DNA of 64,000 bases from Bodonicaedibacter sp963693005 (GCA_963693005.1 OY843726.1:682001-746000); one strand, 5' to 3'. Positions 53,516 to 62,648 are shown, counted from the stretch's first letter. Notes: a model not told the origin generated them from the letters alone. Numbers and translations are program-made.

Positions 53516-55330
53516 CTACGCTCTTCCGAACAATCGTTCAATATCTTTTTTTCCTAGCTTAACATAGGTAGGTCGGCCATGGTTGCACTGGCCAGAAAAA
53601 GGTGTTTCTTCCATGTCTTTTAGTAACTGATTCATTTCTTGGGAGGTGAGTTTGCGTCCGGCTTTTACGCTTCCTTTACACGCACGTTCGGCTAAGATCT
53701 CAAATACCCGCTCTTTTAGAACAAGTTCGGGAGTCATGTTAAAAAGTAGGTCAACTATGTCTAATATAAGGACCTTTGCGTCAACCCCGGACAACAGAGC
53801 TGGAATTTCTTTTACTTGAATGCCTGAAATACCAAATGGTTCAACTATAAGACCCAGGGATTCTAGCGCAGGAAGGTGTTGTAAAAGTTGTTCGCGTTGG
53901 GCATCAGCAAGATCTACAACGGTGGGAATAAGTAAGGATTGGCGTTTAATGCCTGTTTTTTCCAACTGTTGTTTCATGCTTTCGTAGACCAAACGTTCAT
54001 GGGCAGCATGTTGATCTACTATGATCACATCATCATGTGTCTGAGCTATGATATAGGTGTCGTAGATCTGAGCAACGGCATGGCCAAGATACCCATCAGA
54101 AGACTTTTCCGGAACGTTGTGTATTTCTTGTGTGCTATCGATATTGTGCTGTAACACCGAGCTATCTGAAGGGGCCTCACGTGCTACAAATGGTTGGCTA
54201 ACAAAAGATTTTGAGGTGGAGTAAGCAGGGAAATGAGTGCTTGAGTTTTGAGATTGAGAGAGGGGGCGTTGGTAGGTTTGTAAAGGTGAATCAAATACTT
54301 TAATTGAATCTAATGCAGATTGATGAATAGTTGAGGATGTTAGATGGCTTACTTGTGTAAGATGATGTCTGACCGTTGAAACAATTAAACTTCGGATGCT
54401 TTTGGGGTCTTGAAAACGAACTTCAGTTTTTGCAGGATGGACATTTACATCTAACTCTGCAGTATCAATCGTTAGAGATAAAACTAGCATGGGGTGTCGT
54501 GATTTTGCTACTAAATCAGCATAGGCGGCACGAACTGCGCCAGTAAGTAGGCGGTCTGTTACGGGGCGACCATTTACAAACAGATACTGATGTTGCGCAG
54601 TGCTGCGGTGAAGTGTGGGTAAGCCGACATATCCGGATAAAGCGGTATTATCTCGAGTTCCTTCAATGGCTAGGGAGTTATCTGTGAATTCTTTGCCTAA
54701 AATAGATTGCAGCCTAACATTTAAATTTTTAGCTGTGGGGTGATTAATAATAGTGCGGGTTTCATCGCGTAGAGAGAATGCAACTGTAGGGTTGGCCATG
54801 GCAAGTTTATTTAGGATATCGACAATGTGCCCTTGTTCAGTTTTGGGAGTTCTTAAAAATTTTAGTCGCGCAGGAGTTGCAAAGAATAGATCGCGCACTT
54901 CTACTACAGTACCTTCGTTTAAATTTGCAGGCTCGGCTGGTTGTTTGATTCCGCCTTCAATAGAAAGCAACCATGAAGACGAAGACTCTGAATCATGGCT
55001 AGTAATGCTTAATCGGCTAACAGATCCGATTGAGGGAAGGGCCTCTCCTCGAAAACCCATAGTATGAATATCCATTAAGTCATCGTTGGGCAGCTTAGAG
55101 GTGGCATGCCGCTCTATGGAAAGTTCGAGATCATTGCGACTCATTCCTGATCCATTGTCCTGTACAACAATAAGGCTTTGTCCGCCATCTCTAATAGACA
55201 CATTAATTTGTGTGCTGCCTGCATCTAGGGCATTTTCTACCAATTCTTTTACAGCAGAGGCAGGGCGTTCAACGACTTCTCCTGCGGCGATTCGGTTGAT
55301 AGTTGTAGAGTCTAAAATGCGAACAGTCAT
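53516..55330 (-). CDS. mutL: DNA mismatch repair protein MutL
   Basis: MutL links MutS mismatch recognition to strand removal. The 604-residue product has the GHKL ATPase motifs (IAAGEVVERPASAVKELVEN, DNGSGM, GFRGEALPSI) and a C-terminal dimerisation domain with an ACKGSVKAGRKLT segment and the CNHGRPTYVKLG near the end. The endonuclease motif DQHAAHERLVYE in the C-terminal domain indicates the nicking type of MutL, as in bacteria without MutH. ATG 55330 (MTVRILDS) matches the family; a longer frame begins at 55378. Confidence 0.96.
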   Translation of the reverse strand: MTVRILDSTTINRIAAGEVVERPASAVKELVENALDAGSTQINVSIRDGGQSLIVVQDNGSGMSRNDLELSIERHATSKLPNDDLMDIHTMGFRGEALPSIGSVSRLSITSHDSESSSSWLLSIEGGIKQPAEPANLNEGTVVEVRDLFFATPARLKFLRTPKTEQGHIVDILNKLAMANPTVAFSLRDETRTIINHPTAKNLNVRLQSILGKEFTDNSLAIEGTRDNTALSGYVGLPTLHRSTAQHQYLFVNGRPVTDRLLTGAVRAAYADLVAKSRHPMLVLSLTIDTAELDVNVHPAKTEVRFQDPKSIRSLIVSTVRHHLTQVSHLTSSTIHQSALDSIKVFDSPLQTYQRPLSQSQNSSTHFPAYSTSKSFVSQPFVAREAPSDSSVLQHNIDSTQEIHNVPEKSSDGYLGHAVAQIYDTYIIAQTHDDVIIVDQHAAHERLVYESMKQQLEKTGIKRQSLLIPTVVDLADAQREQLLQHLPALESLGLIVEPFGISGIQVKEIPALLSGVDAKVLILDIVDLLFNMTPELVLKERVFEILAERACKGSVKAGRKLTSQEMNQLLKDMEETPFSGQCNHGRPTYVKLGKKDIERLFGRA

Positions 55331-55448
55331 GATAATTATCTTTCCTGAATAGTGGTACTTTAAACGTGCTGTGTACATTTTGCAACACTAATTGACGTAT
55401 AGAGAAGAAAGCTATACCGTCTGGAAAGATTAATGAAAAGGGTGTCTT

Positions 55449-56876
55449 ATGAAAATAATTACTGCTGCTTTCTGTTTATTATGCATGCTGCAGCCGCTAG
55501 ATGCTAATCAAAGCTTAACAAAAATGATTCAAAAGCTTAATCAAAGTGTTGTGAGTGTTGAGACAAACCCCACACACTCTGCTTATTTGCACATACAAGG
55601 TGCTGTGGGAACTGGGTTTGTTATTAATAAGGAAAGGGGAATTATTTTAACCAATTCGCATATGATTTCTCCTGGGTCGATTTGTCGATATTTGATTCGA
55701 TTTGAAAATGGTCAAGATACGCAAGCAAAGCTTATGTATTATGATCCGTGGCAAGATTTTGCGTTTTTAAAAGTTGACCCTAAACAAATACCTGCTCAGA
55801 CCGCGGGCTTAAAACTTAAGCCAAATGCAGTGATTGAAAATGAAGAGGTATTTCTTATAGGTAATAACGGAGGAAGAGAGTTCTCGTTTCTTTCTGGGCG
55901 AGTGGCCAGTCGCTTTGATAGTACAGGACTTTTTCCGAATCAGTCTTTTCGGGTTACCATGAATAGTGCCCCAGGAAGTAGCGGTTCGCCCGTTTTGAAC
56001 ATGCAGGGTGAGGTGATAGGTATTAATCATTCTGGAAATTCCGCTTCTTCAGCATTTGCCTTACCTTCGAACTATATTTTGGATGCCTTAAATCAGTTAT
56101 TACACGGAAAATTGCCGTTGCGAAAACATACAGGTGCGTTAGTAGATTACGTTTCCTTAGGGACGGCTGAAAAGCATTACAAACTACCCGTGGCTACTGT
56201 CCAGAAATACCTAAAAACATATCCCGAAGCACGCAGTAAAATACTACAAGTATTTATTGTATTGCCAGGGTCTCCAGCAGAAGGTGTGCTAATGCCGGGG
56301 GACATTGTGACTGCATTGAATGGAAACCCTGTAGGGCCAAATTTATATGCCATGGATAAGATATTAGATTCGTCAACAGCGGATGTGAAGATTGAATTTT
56401 ATCGTAATGGCAAAAAACATACGGCGAGTCTTGGGACCTATAACCTGCAAGCAAATAAAATTGAGAGGTTAGTGATAGCAGGAGGGGCTACTTTCTACAC
56501 AGTTGATGATGTGATAAGGCTACAAACTGGAATGTTTCCAGGCTCGGTTGCAGTGACAAATACTCAACGTGGGGGAAGTTTTTCTTATGCGCCAATTTCG
56601 CCAATTCCCAATACAGATAAAACGTTAGTGAAGATTGCAAAGGTTGGCGAGAATACGATTAGCAGTTTGGGAGATGTTGAGGCCTTATTTCAAGCGTTAA
56701 ATAAGGAAACACACTTAAATTTGCAATATCAAAACTATGGTTACTATTTTACATATGGTGGAACTCCGATGTTCTCTCATGCTGCTCGGGAAACAGAAGT
56801 AACCTACAACCCTTTAGATGGGCCAATGATGATTTTTGAATATGACCATAAGCAAATGGAATGGGTGAAAAAATAA
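55449..56876 (+). CDS. exported DegP/HtrA-like serine protease with PDZ domain
   Basis: The 475-residue product has a signal peptide (MKIITAAFCLLCMLQPLDA) and an S1C protease domain with H71 (LTNSH), D103 (YDPWQDFAFLKV) and S178 (APGSSGSPVL; most HtrA proteins read GNSGGP). A PDZ domain follows at about 235-335 (VFIVLPGSPAEGVLMPGDIV, ALNGNPVG), and a second divergent one may lie at 385-430. It is a periplasmic protein quality-control protease or a more specific processing enzyme; the altered serine motif and long C-terminus set it apart from standard DegP. It has its own unit, divergent from mutL. Confidence 0.88.
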   Translation: MKIITAAFCLLCMLQPLDANQSLTKMIQKLNQSVVSVETNPTHSAYLHIQGAVGTGFVINKERGIILTNSHMISPGSICRYLIRFENGQDTQAKLMYYDPWQDFAFLKVDPKQIPAQTAGLKLKPNAVIENEEVFLIGNNGGREFSFLSGRVASRFDSTGLFPNQSFRVTMNSAPGSSGSPVLNMQGEVIGINHSGNSASSAFALPSNYILDALNQLLHGKLPLRKHTGALVDYVSLGTAEKHYKLPVATVQKYLKTYPEARSKILQVFIVLPGSPAEGVLMPGDIVTALNGNPVGPNLYAMDKILDSSTADVKIEFYRNGKKHTASLGTYNLQANKIERLVIAGGATFYTVDDVIRLQTGMFPGSVAVTNTQRGGSFSYAPISPIPNTDKTLVKIAKVGENTISSLGDVEALFQALNKETHLNLQYQNYGYYFTYGGTPMFSHAARETEVTYNPLDGPMMIFEYDHKQMEWVKK

Positions 56877-56943
56877 CTACTTTTTAATCTTGAATCTTTT
56901 TAACTTTGAAGATAAGAAGCCTTTTTCTAGAGTTAATGTCAGC

Positions 56944-56983
56944 TAGGTAAGTATGGTTAAGACATATTAACAATACTTACCTA
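56944..56983. repeat. long hairpin-forming inverted repeat
   Basis: TAGGTAAGTAT (56944-56954) is exactly matched by ATACTTACCTA (56973-56983). After one mismatched pair the stem continues with GTTAA (56956-56960) and TTAAC (56967-56971), leaving a loop of GACATA. No T run follows, so it is not a standard terminator. It lies between the DegP-like gene and the CHAP gene and could be an operator, an mRNA processing site, or a small mobile repeat. Confidence 0.6.
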
Positions 56984-57060
56984 TGCGATCCTCTGGGTAA
57001 ATATTTATTAACTAATATTAACTACACTCTTAGATAGGGAATATTTTGAGAGAGGTTGAT

Positions 57061-57804
57061 ATGAGATATAGTTTGTTTTTGCTTATAGCGTCTGCTGTAA
57101 GTTTTTCTTCGACATTTTTTGCTAAAGACCCAGAGCTGTTTGATGAAGAAGTTAAGGAGCTTTATGTGACACACGGAGATAGTCTTATGTTTGGTGATCC
57201 CATTGGTGAGTCTAAAGACCCAGAGCTGTTTGATGAAGAAGTTAAGGAGCTTTATGTGACACACGGAGATAGTCTTATGTTTGGTGATCCCATTGGTGAG
57301 TCTAATGGAGTTGTTGCGTTTAACAATATACCGGAAGGATTTGTTAGTGATGAGTTGTCCTATGTTTTTTATGGTGGTGATACCTTATGTACGGGCATCA
57401 AGGGGCAATGTGTAGAGTATGCACGTCGCTGGTTGATTTCAAATTTAGGCGTTTCTTTTCCTGACGTAGACTATGCTGTAGATATGTGGGGACTAGATTC
57501 AGGTGTCACAATTTCTCACACTAAAGAGAATGTGGCCATTAAACATTTTGTAAATGGTTCTGCAATGAGCTTACCAAAATGGGGGGATTTGATTATTTAT
57601 GACACTAGTATGGCGTCGGTGACAGGGCATGTTGCCGTGGTGGTAAAAGTGTCAGATGGGGAAATCTATGTTGCCGAGCAAAACTATATGCCAGGCTTAT
57701 GGCAGGAAAAAGAACATTCTAGAGAGATAAGTTTTTCTTCCTCTGAAAATGCGGCTACCGTATTACGTGATGTAGGAGTTATAGGTTGGTTGCGATTTAT
57801 ATAA
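57061..57804 (+). CDS. exported CHAP-domain amidase, glutathionylspermidine-amidase-like
   Basis: The 247-residue product has a signal peptide (RYSLFLLIASAVSFSSTFF), then an exact 30-residue tandem duplication (22-51 and 52-81), then a CHAP cysteine amidase domain: C117 in GQCVEYARRWL, H190 in VTGHVAVVV, E206 in YVAEQN. The order and surrounding residues (QCVE-ARR, NGS, GDLIIYD, GHVAVV, AEQN, IGWL) resemble the amidase domain of glutathionylspermidine synthetase/amidase more than phage-type CHAP lysins; the synthetase half is absent. It may cleave a peptide or polyamine amide outside the cytoplasm. ATG 57061 (after AGAGAGG) is chosen over a TTG at 57046. It lies directly upstream of the type VI genes, separated by a terminator. 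Confidence 0.8.
   Translation: MRYSLFLLIASAVSFSSTFFAKDPELFDEEVKELYVTHGDSLMFGDPIGESKDPELFDEEVKELYVTHGDSLMFGDPIGESNGVVAFNNIPEGFVSDELSYVFYGGDTLCTGIKGQCVEYARRWLISNLGVSFPDVDYAVDMWGLDSGVTISHTKENVAIKHFVNGSAMSLPKWGDLIIYDTSMASVTGHVAVVVKVSDGEIYVAEQNYMPGLWQEKEHSREISFSSSENAATVLRDVGVIGWLRFI
57124..57303 (+). repeat. perfect 90-bp tandem duplication inside the CHAP gene
   Basis: Bases 57124-57213 and 57214-57303 are identical over 90 positions, including silent sites. The unit is 30 codons and in frame (KDPELFDEEVKELYV to GDPIGES). The lack of any substitution suggests a very recent duplication or ongoing homogenisation. Confidence 0.95.
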
Positions 57805-57852
57805 TGTGAATATCCTCCGGAAATTTTTTGATGACAAACTAAACTGCACAAA

Positions 57853-57879
57853 GAGAGGAGAATTCCTCTCTTTTTTTTA
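57853..57879 (+). terminator. rho-independent terminator between CHAP and tssB
   Basis: GAGAGGA (57853-57859), loop GAAT, TCCTCTC (57864-57870), then eight T. A strong terminator after the CHAP gene, so tssB-tssC-hcp must have their own promoter in the next 100 bases. Confidence 0.85.
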
Positions 57880-57986
57880 TCTATTCGGAAGTCATCGAAT
57901 TAATTTTGTCTTTTTAGATAAAAATTTACCTAATTTTAAGAATAAGCCGATTTAATAGGCGGTAAGATTCATAGAAGGATAAAAAA

Positions 57987-58508
57987 ATGGAAAGCATTCA
58001 ACATGTTTTAGATAGGGTGCGTAAGCCGCGCGTTCAAATCACGTATGATGTTGAGATTGGTGATGCAATTGAAATGAAAGAACTGCCTTTTGTTATGGGG
58101 ATTATGGCAGATTTGTCAGGAAAAAACACAAGTGATCTTCCTAAGTTAAAAGACCGTAAGTTCGTTGAGCTAGACCCAGATACTTTTGGTGATGTGATAG
58201 AGTCTTTGGCTCCCACGGTTGCCTTTGAGGTGACGAGTCGTATGCCAGGGGCTGCAGAAGGTGACACAGTGAGTGTTGGTTTAAGCTTTAAAAATATGGA
58301 TGATTTTGGTCCGTTGCGTATTGCCCAACAAATTAATGGGCTGTCTGAAATGTGTGATTCTCGCGTTAACTTATCAGACTTGTTGGCAAAGTTAGACGGT
58401 AATGACACGCTTCATGAAATTTTACATGATGTGATGTTAGATGCTGACAAACTAGCTCAGCTGAAATCAGACTTAGAAGCCGCGGCTCCACCTGCTGCAA
58501 GTGAATAA
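57987..58508 (+). CDS. tssB: type VI secretion system contractile sheath small subunit TssB
   Basis: TssB (VipA) and TssC form the contractile sheath of the type VI secretion system. The 173-residue product has the family start ESIQHVLDRVRKPRVQITYD and continues VEIGDAIEMKELPFVMGIMA, then the DRKFVELDPDTFGDV block. It ends with an Ala/Pro tail. An AGAAGGAT ribosome site precedes the ATG. tssC starts 18 bases later, and hcp 18 bases after tssC, so the three form one operon. Confidence 0.94.
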   Translation: MESIQHVLDRVRKPRVQITYDVEIGDAIEMKELPFVMGIMADLSGKNTSDLPKLKDRKFVELDPDTFGDVIESLAPTVAFEVTSRMPGAAEGDTVSVGLSFKNMDDFGPLRIAQQINGLSEMCDSRVNLSDLLAKLDGNDTLHEILHDVMLDADKLAQLKSDLEAAAPPAASE

Positions 58509-58526
58509 TAATAAAGGATAAGTACA

Positions 58527-59978
58527 ATGGCTGATACTCAAGAAAAATCACTATTGGATCAGTGCTTGGCCGATGCCAAGATGGCATTAGATGACTCTCA
58601 AAAAGGGCATGCAATTGACTTGCTAAAAGAGTTTGTAGCACAGGTTGAAACAGGCGGTGTAGAAGGTATTTCTAACCCATCTGCATTTATTAATAAAAAA
58701 GTTCAAGAGATTGACGATGTAATTTCTGCACAAGTTAATGAAGTTTTACATCATTCAGACTTTCAGAAACTAGAAGCATCTTGGAGAGGTTTACACTTTT
58801 TGGTGTCGAACACTGAATGTGGGTCTAAATTAAAACTGCGTCTGTTAAACGCAACAAAAAAAGAGCTGCTTGATGATCTGGAAAAAGCTCTTGAGTTTGA
58901 CCAAAGCACCTTATTCAAAAAAATATACGAAGAAGAATATGGTACTTTCGGTGGGCACCCATACTCATGTTTAATGGGTGATTACGAATTTAGTCGCCTG
59001 CCCCAAGATCAAGAACTGTTGCGCAAACTTTCTGGAGTTGCCGCAGCAGCTCACGCGCCACTTATTTCCGCAGCAGCTCCAGAGCTGTTTCATATGGAGA
59101 GCTTCGGGAACTTGCCGACGCCTCGTGATTTAACAAAGTTATTTGAGAGCTCGGATATGGCTGCGTGGCGTTCATTTCGTCAATCAGAAGATTCACGTTA
59201 TGTAACGCTAGTATTGCCACACGTCTTAATGCGCTTGCCTTATGGCCCAGAAACGATACCTGTTGATGGATTAAACTTTGTTGAGAAAGTTGATGGCACT
59301 GACAACAAAAAATTCTGTTGGGGGAATGCTTCATATGCGTTAGCACAGCGTATTACGCACGCGTTTGCTTTATACGGATGGACTGCAGCAATTCGTGGTG
59401 TAGAGGGTGGCGGCCTGGTTGAGTCACTGCCAGCTTATACATTCAAAAGCTCCGACGGAGACTTAATATTGAAATGTCCTACTGAGGTTACTATTACGGA
59501 CCGTCGTGAAAAAGAGTTGTCTGATCTTGGCTTTATTTCCCTATGTCACTGTAAAGGTACGGATTATGCTGCATTTTTTGGTGGGCAGACATCTCAAGAA
59601 CCTAAGGTTTATAATCTTTCAGACGCAACTGCTAATGCTAATATTTCTGCTAGGTTACCCTATATTCTAGCTTCGTCTCGCTTTGCTCATTATATCAAAG
59701 CTATTATGCGAGATAAGATTGGGAGCTTCATGACTAAGAATGATGTGGCTAACTATTTAAATAACTGGATTGCTAGTTATGTATTGTTAAATGATGGGGC
59801 GCCACAAGCAGTTAAGGCTCAATATCCGTTACGTGAAGCACGAATCGATGTAGAAGATATTCCAGGTAAGCCAGGTTCTTATCGTGCGATTATTTACTTG
59901 CGCCCACACTTCCAGTTAGAAGAGTTTGACGCGTCTATTCGCTTGGTTGCAAATCTTCCAGCGCCAGCCGGTGGTTAA
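58527..59978 (+). CDS. tssC: type VI secretion system contractile sheath large subunit TssC
   Basis: The 483-residue product is TssC (VipB), the main sheath subunit. Family blocks are clear: FQKLEASWRGLHFLVSNTEC, YGTFGGHPYSCLMGDYEFSR, LPHVLMRLPYG, WGNASYALAQRITHAFALYGW, ISARLPYILASSRFAHYIKA and the late DVEDIPGKPGSYRAIIYLRP. Length is normal (about 490). It pairs with TssB through its terminal strands. Middle gene of tssB-tssC-hcp. Confidence 0.96.
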   Translation: MADTQEKSLLDQCLADAKMALDDSQKGHAIDLLKEFVAQVETGGVEGISNPSAFINKKVQEIDDVISAQVNEVLHHSDFQKLEASWRGLHFLVSNTECGSKLKLRLLNATKKELLDDLEKALEFDQSTLFKKIYEEEYGTFGGHPYSCLMGDYEFSRLPQDQELLRKLSGVAAAAHAPLISAAAPELFHMESFGNLPTPRDLTKLFESSDMAAWRSFRQSEDSRYVTLVLPHVLMRLPYGPETIPVDGLNFVEKVDGTDNKKFCWGNASYALAQRITHAFALYGWTAAIRGVEGGGLVESLPAYTFKSSDGDLILKCPTEVTITDRREKELSDLGFISLCHCKGTDYAAFFGGQTSQEPKVYNLSDATANANISARLPYILASSRFAHYIKAIMRDKIGSFMTKNDVANYLNNWIASYVLLNDGAPQAVKAQYPLREARIDVEDIPGKPGSYRAIIYLRPHFQLEEFDASIRLVANLPAPAGG

Positions 59979-59996
59979 TAAAAAAGGAGTATAAAA

Positions 59997-60521
59997 ATGC
60001 CAATGACAACAGAAAATCATGTAAGAACCCCAGATAATCTGGTGGATTTAGATGGATTGTTTAAATCGACAGTTAAGGGGTTTGAAGGGTACGGAATTCT
60101 ATTTAAAATTGAAGAAGAAACTTCTCGCCAGGTTTCTGGGGATGCTTCGGGGTCTTTAGATTCACGAGCGGAAGTTCGTGCTTCGAGCATAAAGCTTTGG
60201 GTTAAAGAAGGGGTAAATGACCCCGTGATTGAGCTGAATATGAATAAGGGTACGCCATTTAAAAAGATGACGGTTGTTCGGTTAATTAATGCAAATGGTG
60301 AAAACCAGGTGAAGGCAACACAAACATATGAAAACATTATGATTATGAAATATAAGCCTCATCAAGAGATACCCTACCGAGGTTCAAATGTAGATGGCTT
60401 AACATGTCTTGAATTGAGGTTCAGCAAAAAAACAAACCAAGTAGCAGAGTTTGACCAAAAAGGTACTAAAAAAGGTCAAAACGTTTCTGGGTGGGATTAT
60501 AGTCAGGCAACGGCAGTTTGA
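59997..60521 (+). CDS. hcp: type VI secretion system tube protein Hcp
   Basis: Hcp hexamers stack into the inner tube that the sheath propels out of the cell. The 174-residue product has the Hcp pattern: an early strand pair (EGYGILFKIEEETSRQVSGD), the central ELNMNKGTPFKKMTVVRLIN, and a late TYENIMIMKYKPHQEI block. It is somewhat shorter at the N-terminus than secreted evolved Hcp forms and has no C-terminal effector extension. AAGGAG precedes the ATG. A 30-bp palindromic terminator ends the operon. VgrG, PAAR and the membrane complex are not in this window. Confidence 0.88.
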   Translation: MPMTTENHVRTPDNLVDLDGLFKSTVKGFEGYGILFKIEEETSRQVSGDASGSLDSRAEVRASSIKLWVKEGVNDPVIELNMNKGTPFKKMTVVRLINANGENQVKATQTYENIMIMKYKPHQEIPYRGSNVDGLTCLELRFSKKTNQVAEFDQKGTKKGQNVSGWDYSQATAV

Positions 60522-60556
60522 TCTTAGTCTATTAGGAATAATATTTTCATCTGTTG

Positions 60557-60586
60557 ATAAAAGCACAGTTTAAACTGTGCTTTTAT
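60557..60586. terminator. bidirectional terminator between hcp and COQ9
   Basis: A perfect 30-bp palindrome, ATAAAAGCACAGTTT and its exact complement AAACTGTGCTTTTAT, with A/T runs at both ends. It serves the type VI operon on the plus strand and the trkH-COQ9 unit on the minus strand (COQ9 stop at 60588). Confidence 0.8.
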
Positions 60587-60587
60587 G

Positions 60588-61199
60588 CTATGGGTTGCTA
60601 AAAACTTTGCGTAAAAGTTGGGTGTTTTTTATCAGATTTTTAGCCGACTTCTCTAATGTTTTTCCTGCTTTAGTTATAGCATGTAAATTCTGAAGGCGTT
60701 GAGCGAAAAAATCAATAATCTCGTGGATTGGAGCCTGCGTATGATACCAGTATAATAAAGTAGATGTGTATATCGCTGCAAGTGTGGCGCGTTTTGAATA
60801 GTAGTTCATATCGGTTGATTGATCGCCGGCGATTCTCCAAACTAAATCTGCTAAACGCAACGAAAAAGTTAAGTTAGAAGCTTGAGCGTTACATTGACGA
60901 ATTGACGCAAACTCTGCCTCTTTGTGGGTTTCTAGATCAGTAAAGTGTAGTTGAATTAACGAGATTACAGTTTGGGTTGTTCCTATAGACTTATCTATAC
61001 ACTGCCTGTTCGGGTTCTTAAGTTTATGTAGTAAATATTGTTTGTAGGTGTGAATAATAGAGTGTGAGTTGTGTTCGAATAATATTTCAAAATCTAGGCG
61101 GGACAATTGATCTTTTAGGTGTGGGTAGAGTGAGTCGGCACTCCATCCAGGAAAGGGGTGAATGTTTAAAATGAGTTTAATAGCGTCTTCTTCTGTCAT
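60588..61199 (-). CDS. COQ9 family ubiquinone biosynthesis protein
   Basis: The 203-residue product matches COQ9: the diagnostic region reads FSLRLADLVWRIAGDQSTDM and NYYSKRATLAAIYTSTLLYW, with the TetR-like helical N-terminal half before it (GWSADSL near residue 18). In eukaryotes and Alphaproteobacteria COQ9 binds lipids and helps the COQ7-type hydroxylase in ubiquinone synthesis. It lies 3 bases after the trkH stop on the same strand. UbiA and UbiG of the same pathway are also in the window. Confidence 0.9.
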   Translation of the reverse strand: MTEEDAIKLILNIHPFPGWSADSLYPHLKDQLSRLDFEILFEHNSHSIIHTYKQYLLHKLKNPNRQCIDKSIGTTQTVISLIQLHFTDLETHKEAEFASIRQCNAQASNLTFSLRLADLVWRIAGDQSTDMNYYSKRATLAAIYTSTLLYWYHTQAPIHEIIDFFAQRLQNLHAITKAGKTLEKSAKNLIKNTQLLRKVFSNP

Positions 61200-61202
61200 G
61201 TT

Positions 61203-62648
61203 TTAGTGTTTCCAAAATGATTTTGAAGCAAGAGCTAAAATAGTTACAAACTCTAGACGTCCCAGCAACATGCCAACGATATATGTCCATTTTACTGCAT
61301 CAGGCAAGTGTGCATAGCTTCCAGCAGGTCCGATAACATCGCCCATACCTGGGCCCACATTAGATGTAATTGCGACTGCTCCAGAAATTGCGGTTAAAGG
61401 ATCTAGGTTTGCTGCTGACCCAACAAGCATCATGATCACGAGTGTTAGCGCCCACATCATAAAAAATGTAATAACGGAGGCGGTAACCTTATCATCGATA
61501 ACTTTTCCTTGGTAAGTGGGGCGAAAAATACCGTGGGGGATTCGTAGAGTTTTTATTTGTGAACTAGTAATTCGAGACAAAACTTCAAGGCGAAAAATTT
61601 TAATTCCTCCAGATGTGGATCCTGTGCAGGCCCCAACCATACTTAAAACAAGTAACAAATGAATAGCGAAACCTCCCCATGCATTATAATCATTGGTCGA
61701 AAACCCTGCGGTTGTAATAATGCTAACGGCAGTAAATACTGAATGCCTAAAATTATCGGGAGTGCTTCCTTGAGACAGAGAAACCCACAGCCATAATGCA
61801 CAGATAGAGATAAACAATGTTAGTAAATAAGTATTAACCTGAGAATTGAAGATAGAAGCATATCGATGATGAGCTAACTTAACGAGAGAGATTAGTGGAA
61901 GGCTGCTAATCAGCATAAAGACAATGATTACCCATTCTACGTTAGGTGATTTAAAGTGTCCAATTGATTCGTCATAATTTGCAATTCCTCCGGTTGCAAC
62001 GGTTGTAAAACCGTGACAGATTGCATCGAACGGTGTTAATCCAAAAATATAAAGAAGCAAAATACACAACGCAGTTAGAAATATGTAGGCCTTAAAAATT
62101 GAGCGTGCGATTTGAGTTACCTGCGGGAGGACTTTGTCAGACTTATCTGAGAATTCGCTCTGGAAGAGCTGCATGCCTCCGACTTTTAGTTTAGGCAGAA
62201 TTGTCATGGCCATGATTACGATGCCGACTCCTCCAAACCATTGCAATAGTGCGCGCCATAGTAAGATAGTTTTAGGGTAGCTTTCGATGTTTGTAAGCAC
62301 AGTTGCTCCGGTGGTGGTAATGGCAGAAACGGTTTCAAAAAGTGTATCTGTGAGCGAAATATCAAGAGTAGAGAGTGCAATTGGAAGGCTAGCAAAAATA
62401 GAGGTTAGAATCCAAGCCAGGAACGTTAATAAAAATATTTCACGGGTTTGTAGGTTTTCAAGAGGGGCAGATTGAAATCCTAGAATTAAGCCTCCTCCAA
62501 TAAAAATCGAAGTCATTGCGGATATAAAAAAAGGAATCCACTGAGTGAGCTCACCCATAAATACATATGAAATAATTGAAACGCTAAGTGTTATTCCCCC
62601 GATTAAAGTTAGCAAATAACCAAGGATATGCATGAGGCCTAATAGCAT
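61203..62648 (-). CDS. trkH: potassium uptake protein TrkH
   Basis: TrkH is the membrane channel-like subunit of the Trk potassium uptake system. The 481-residue product has about ten to twelve membrane segments and the four pore-loop glycine regions typical of the family (SAITTTGATVLT, GFTTVATGGIAN, SIITTAGFSTNDY, AITSNVGPGMGD). GACTGSTSGGIKIFR is also conserved. TrkA, its cytosolic partner, is not adjacent. Its ATG overlaps the apaG stop, so apaG, trkH and COQ9 form a run. Confidence 0.94.
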   Translation of the reverse strand: MLLGLMHILGYLLTLIGGITLSVSIISYVFMGELTQWIPFFISAMTSIFIGGGLILGFQSAPLENLQTREIFLLTFLAWILTSIFASLPIALSTLDISLTDTLFETVSAITTTGATVLTNIESYPKTILLWRALLQWFGGVGIVIMAMTILPKLKVGGMQLFQSEFSDKSDKVLPQVTQIARSIFKAYIFLTALCILLLYIFGLTPFDAICHGFTTVATGGIANYDESIGHFKSPNVEWVIIVFMLISSLPLISLVKLAHHRYASIFNSQVNTYLLTLFISICALWLWVSLSQGSTPDNFRHSVFTAVSIITTAGFSTNDYNAWGGFAIHLLLVLSMVGACTGSTSGGIKIFRLEVLSRITSSQIKTLRIPHGIFRPTYQGKVIDDKVTASVITFFMMWALTLVIMMLVGSAANLDPLTAISGAVAITSNVGPGMGDVIGPAGSYAHLPDAVKWTYIVGMLLGRLEFVTILALASKSFWKH

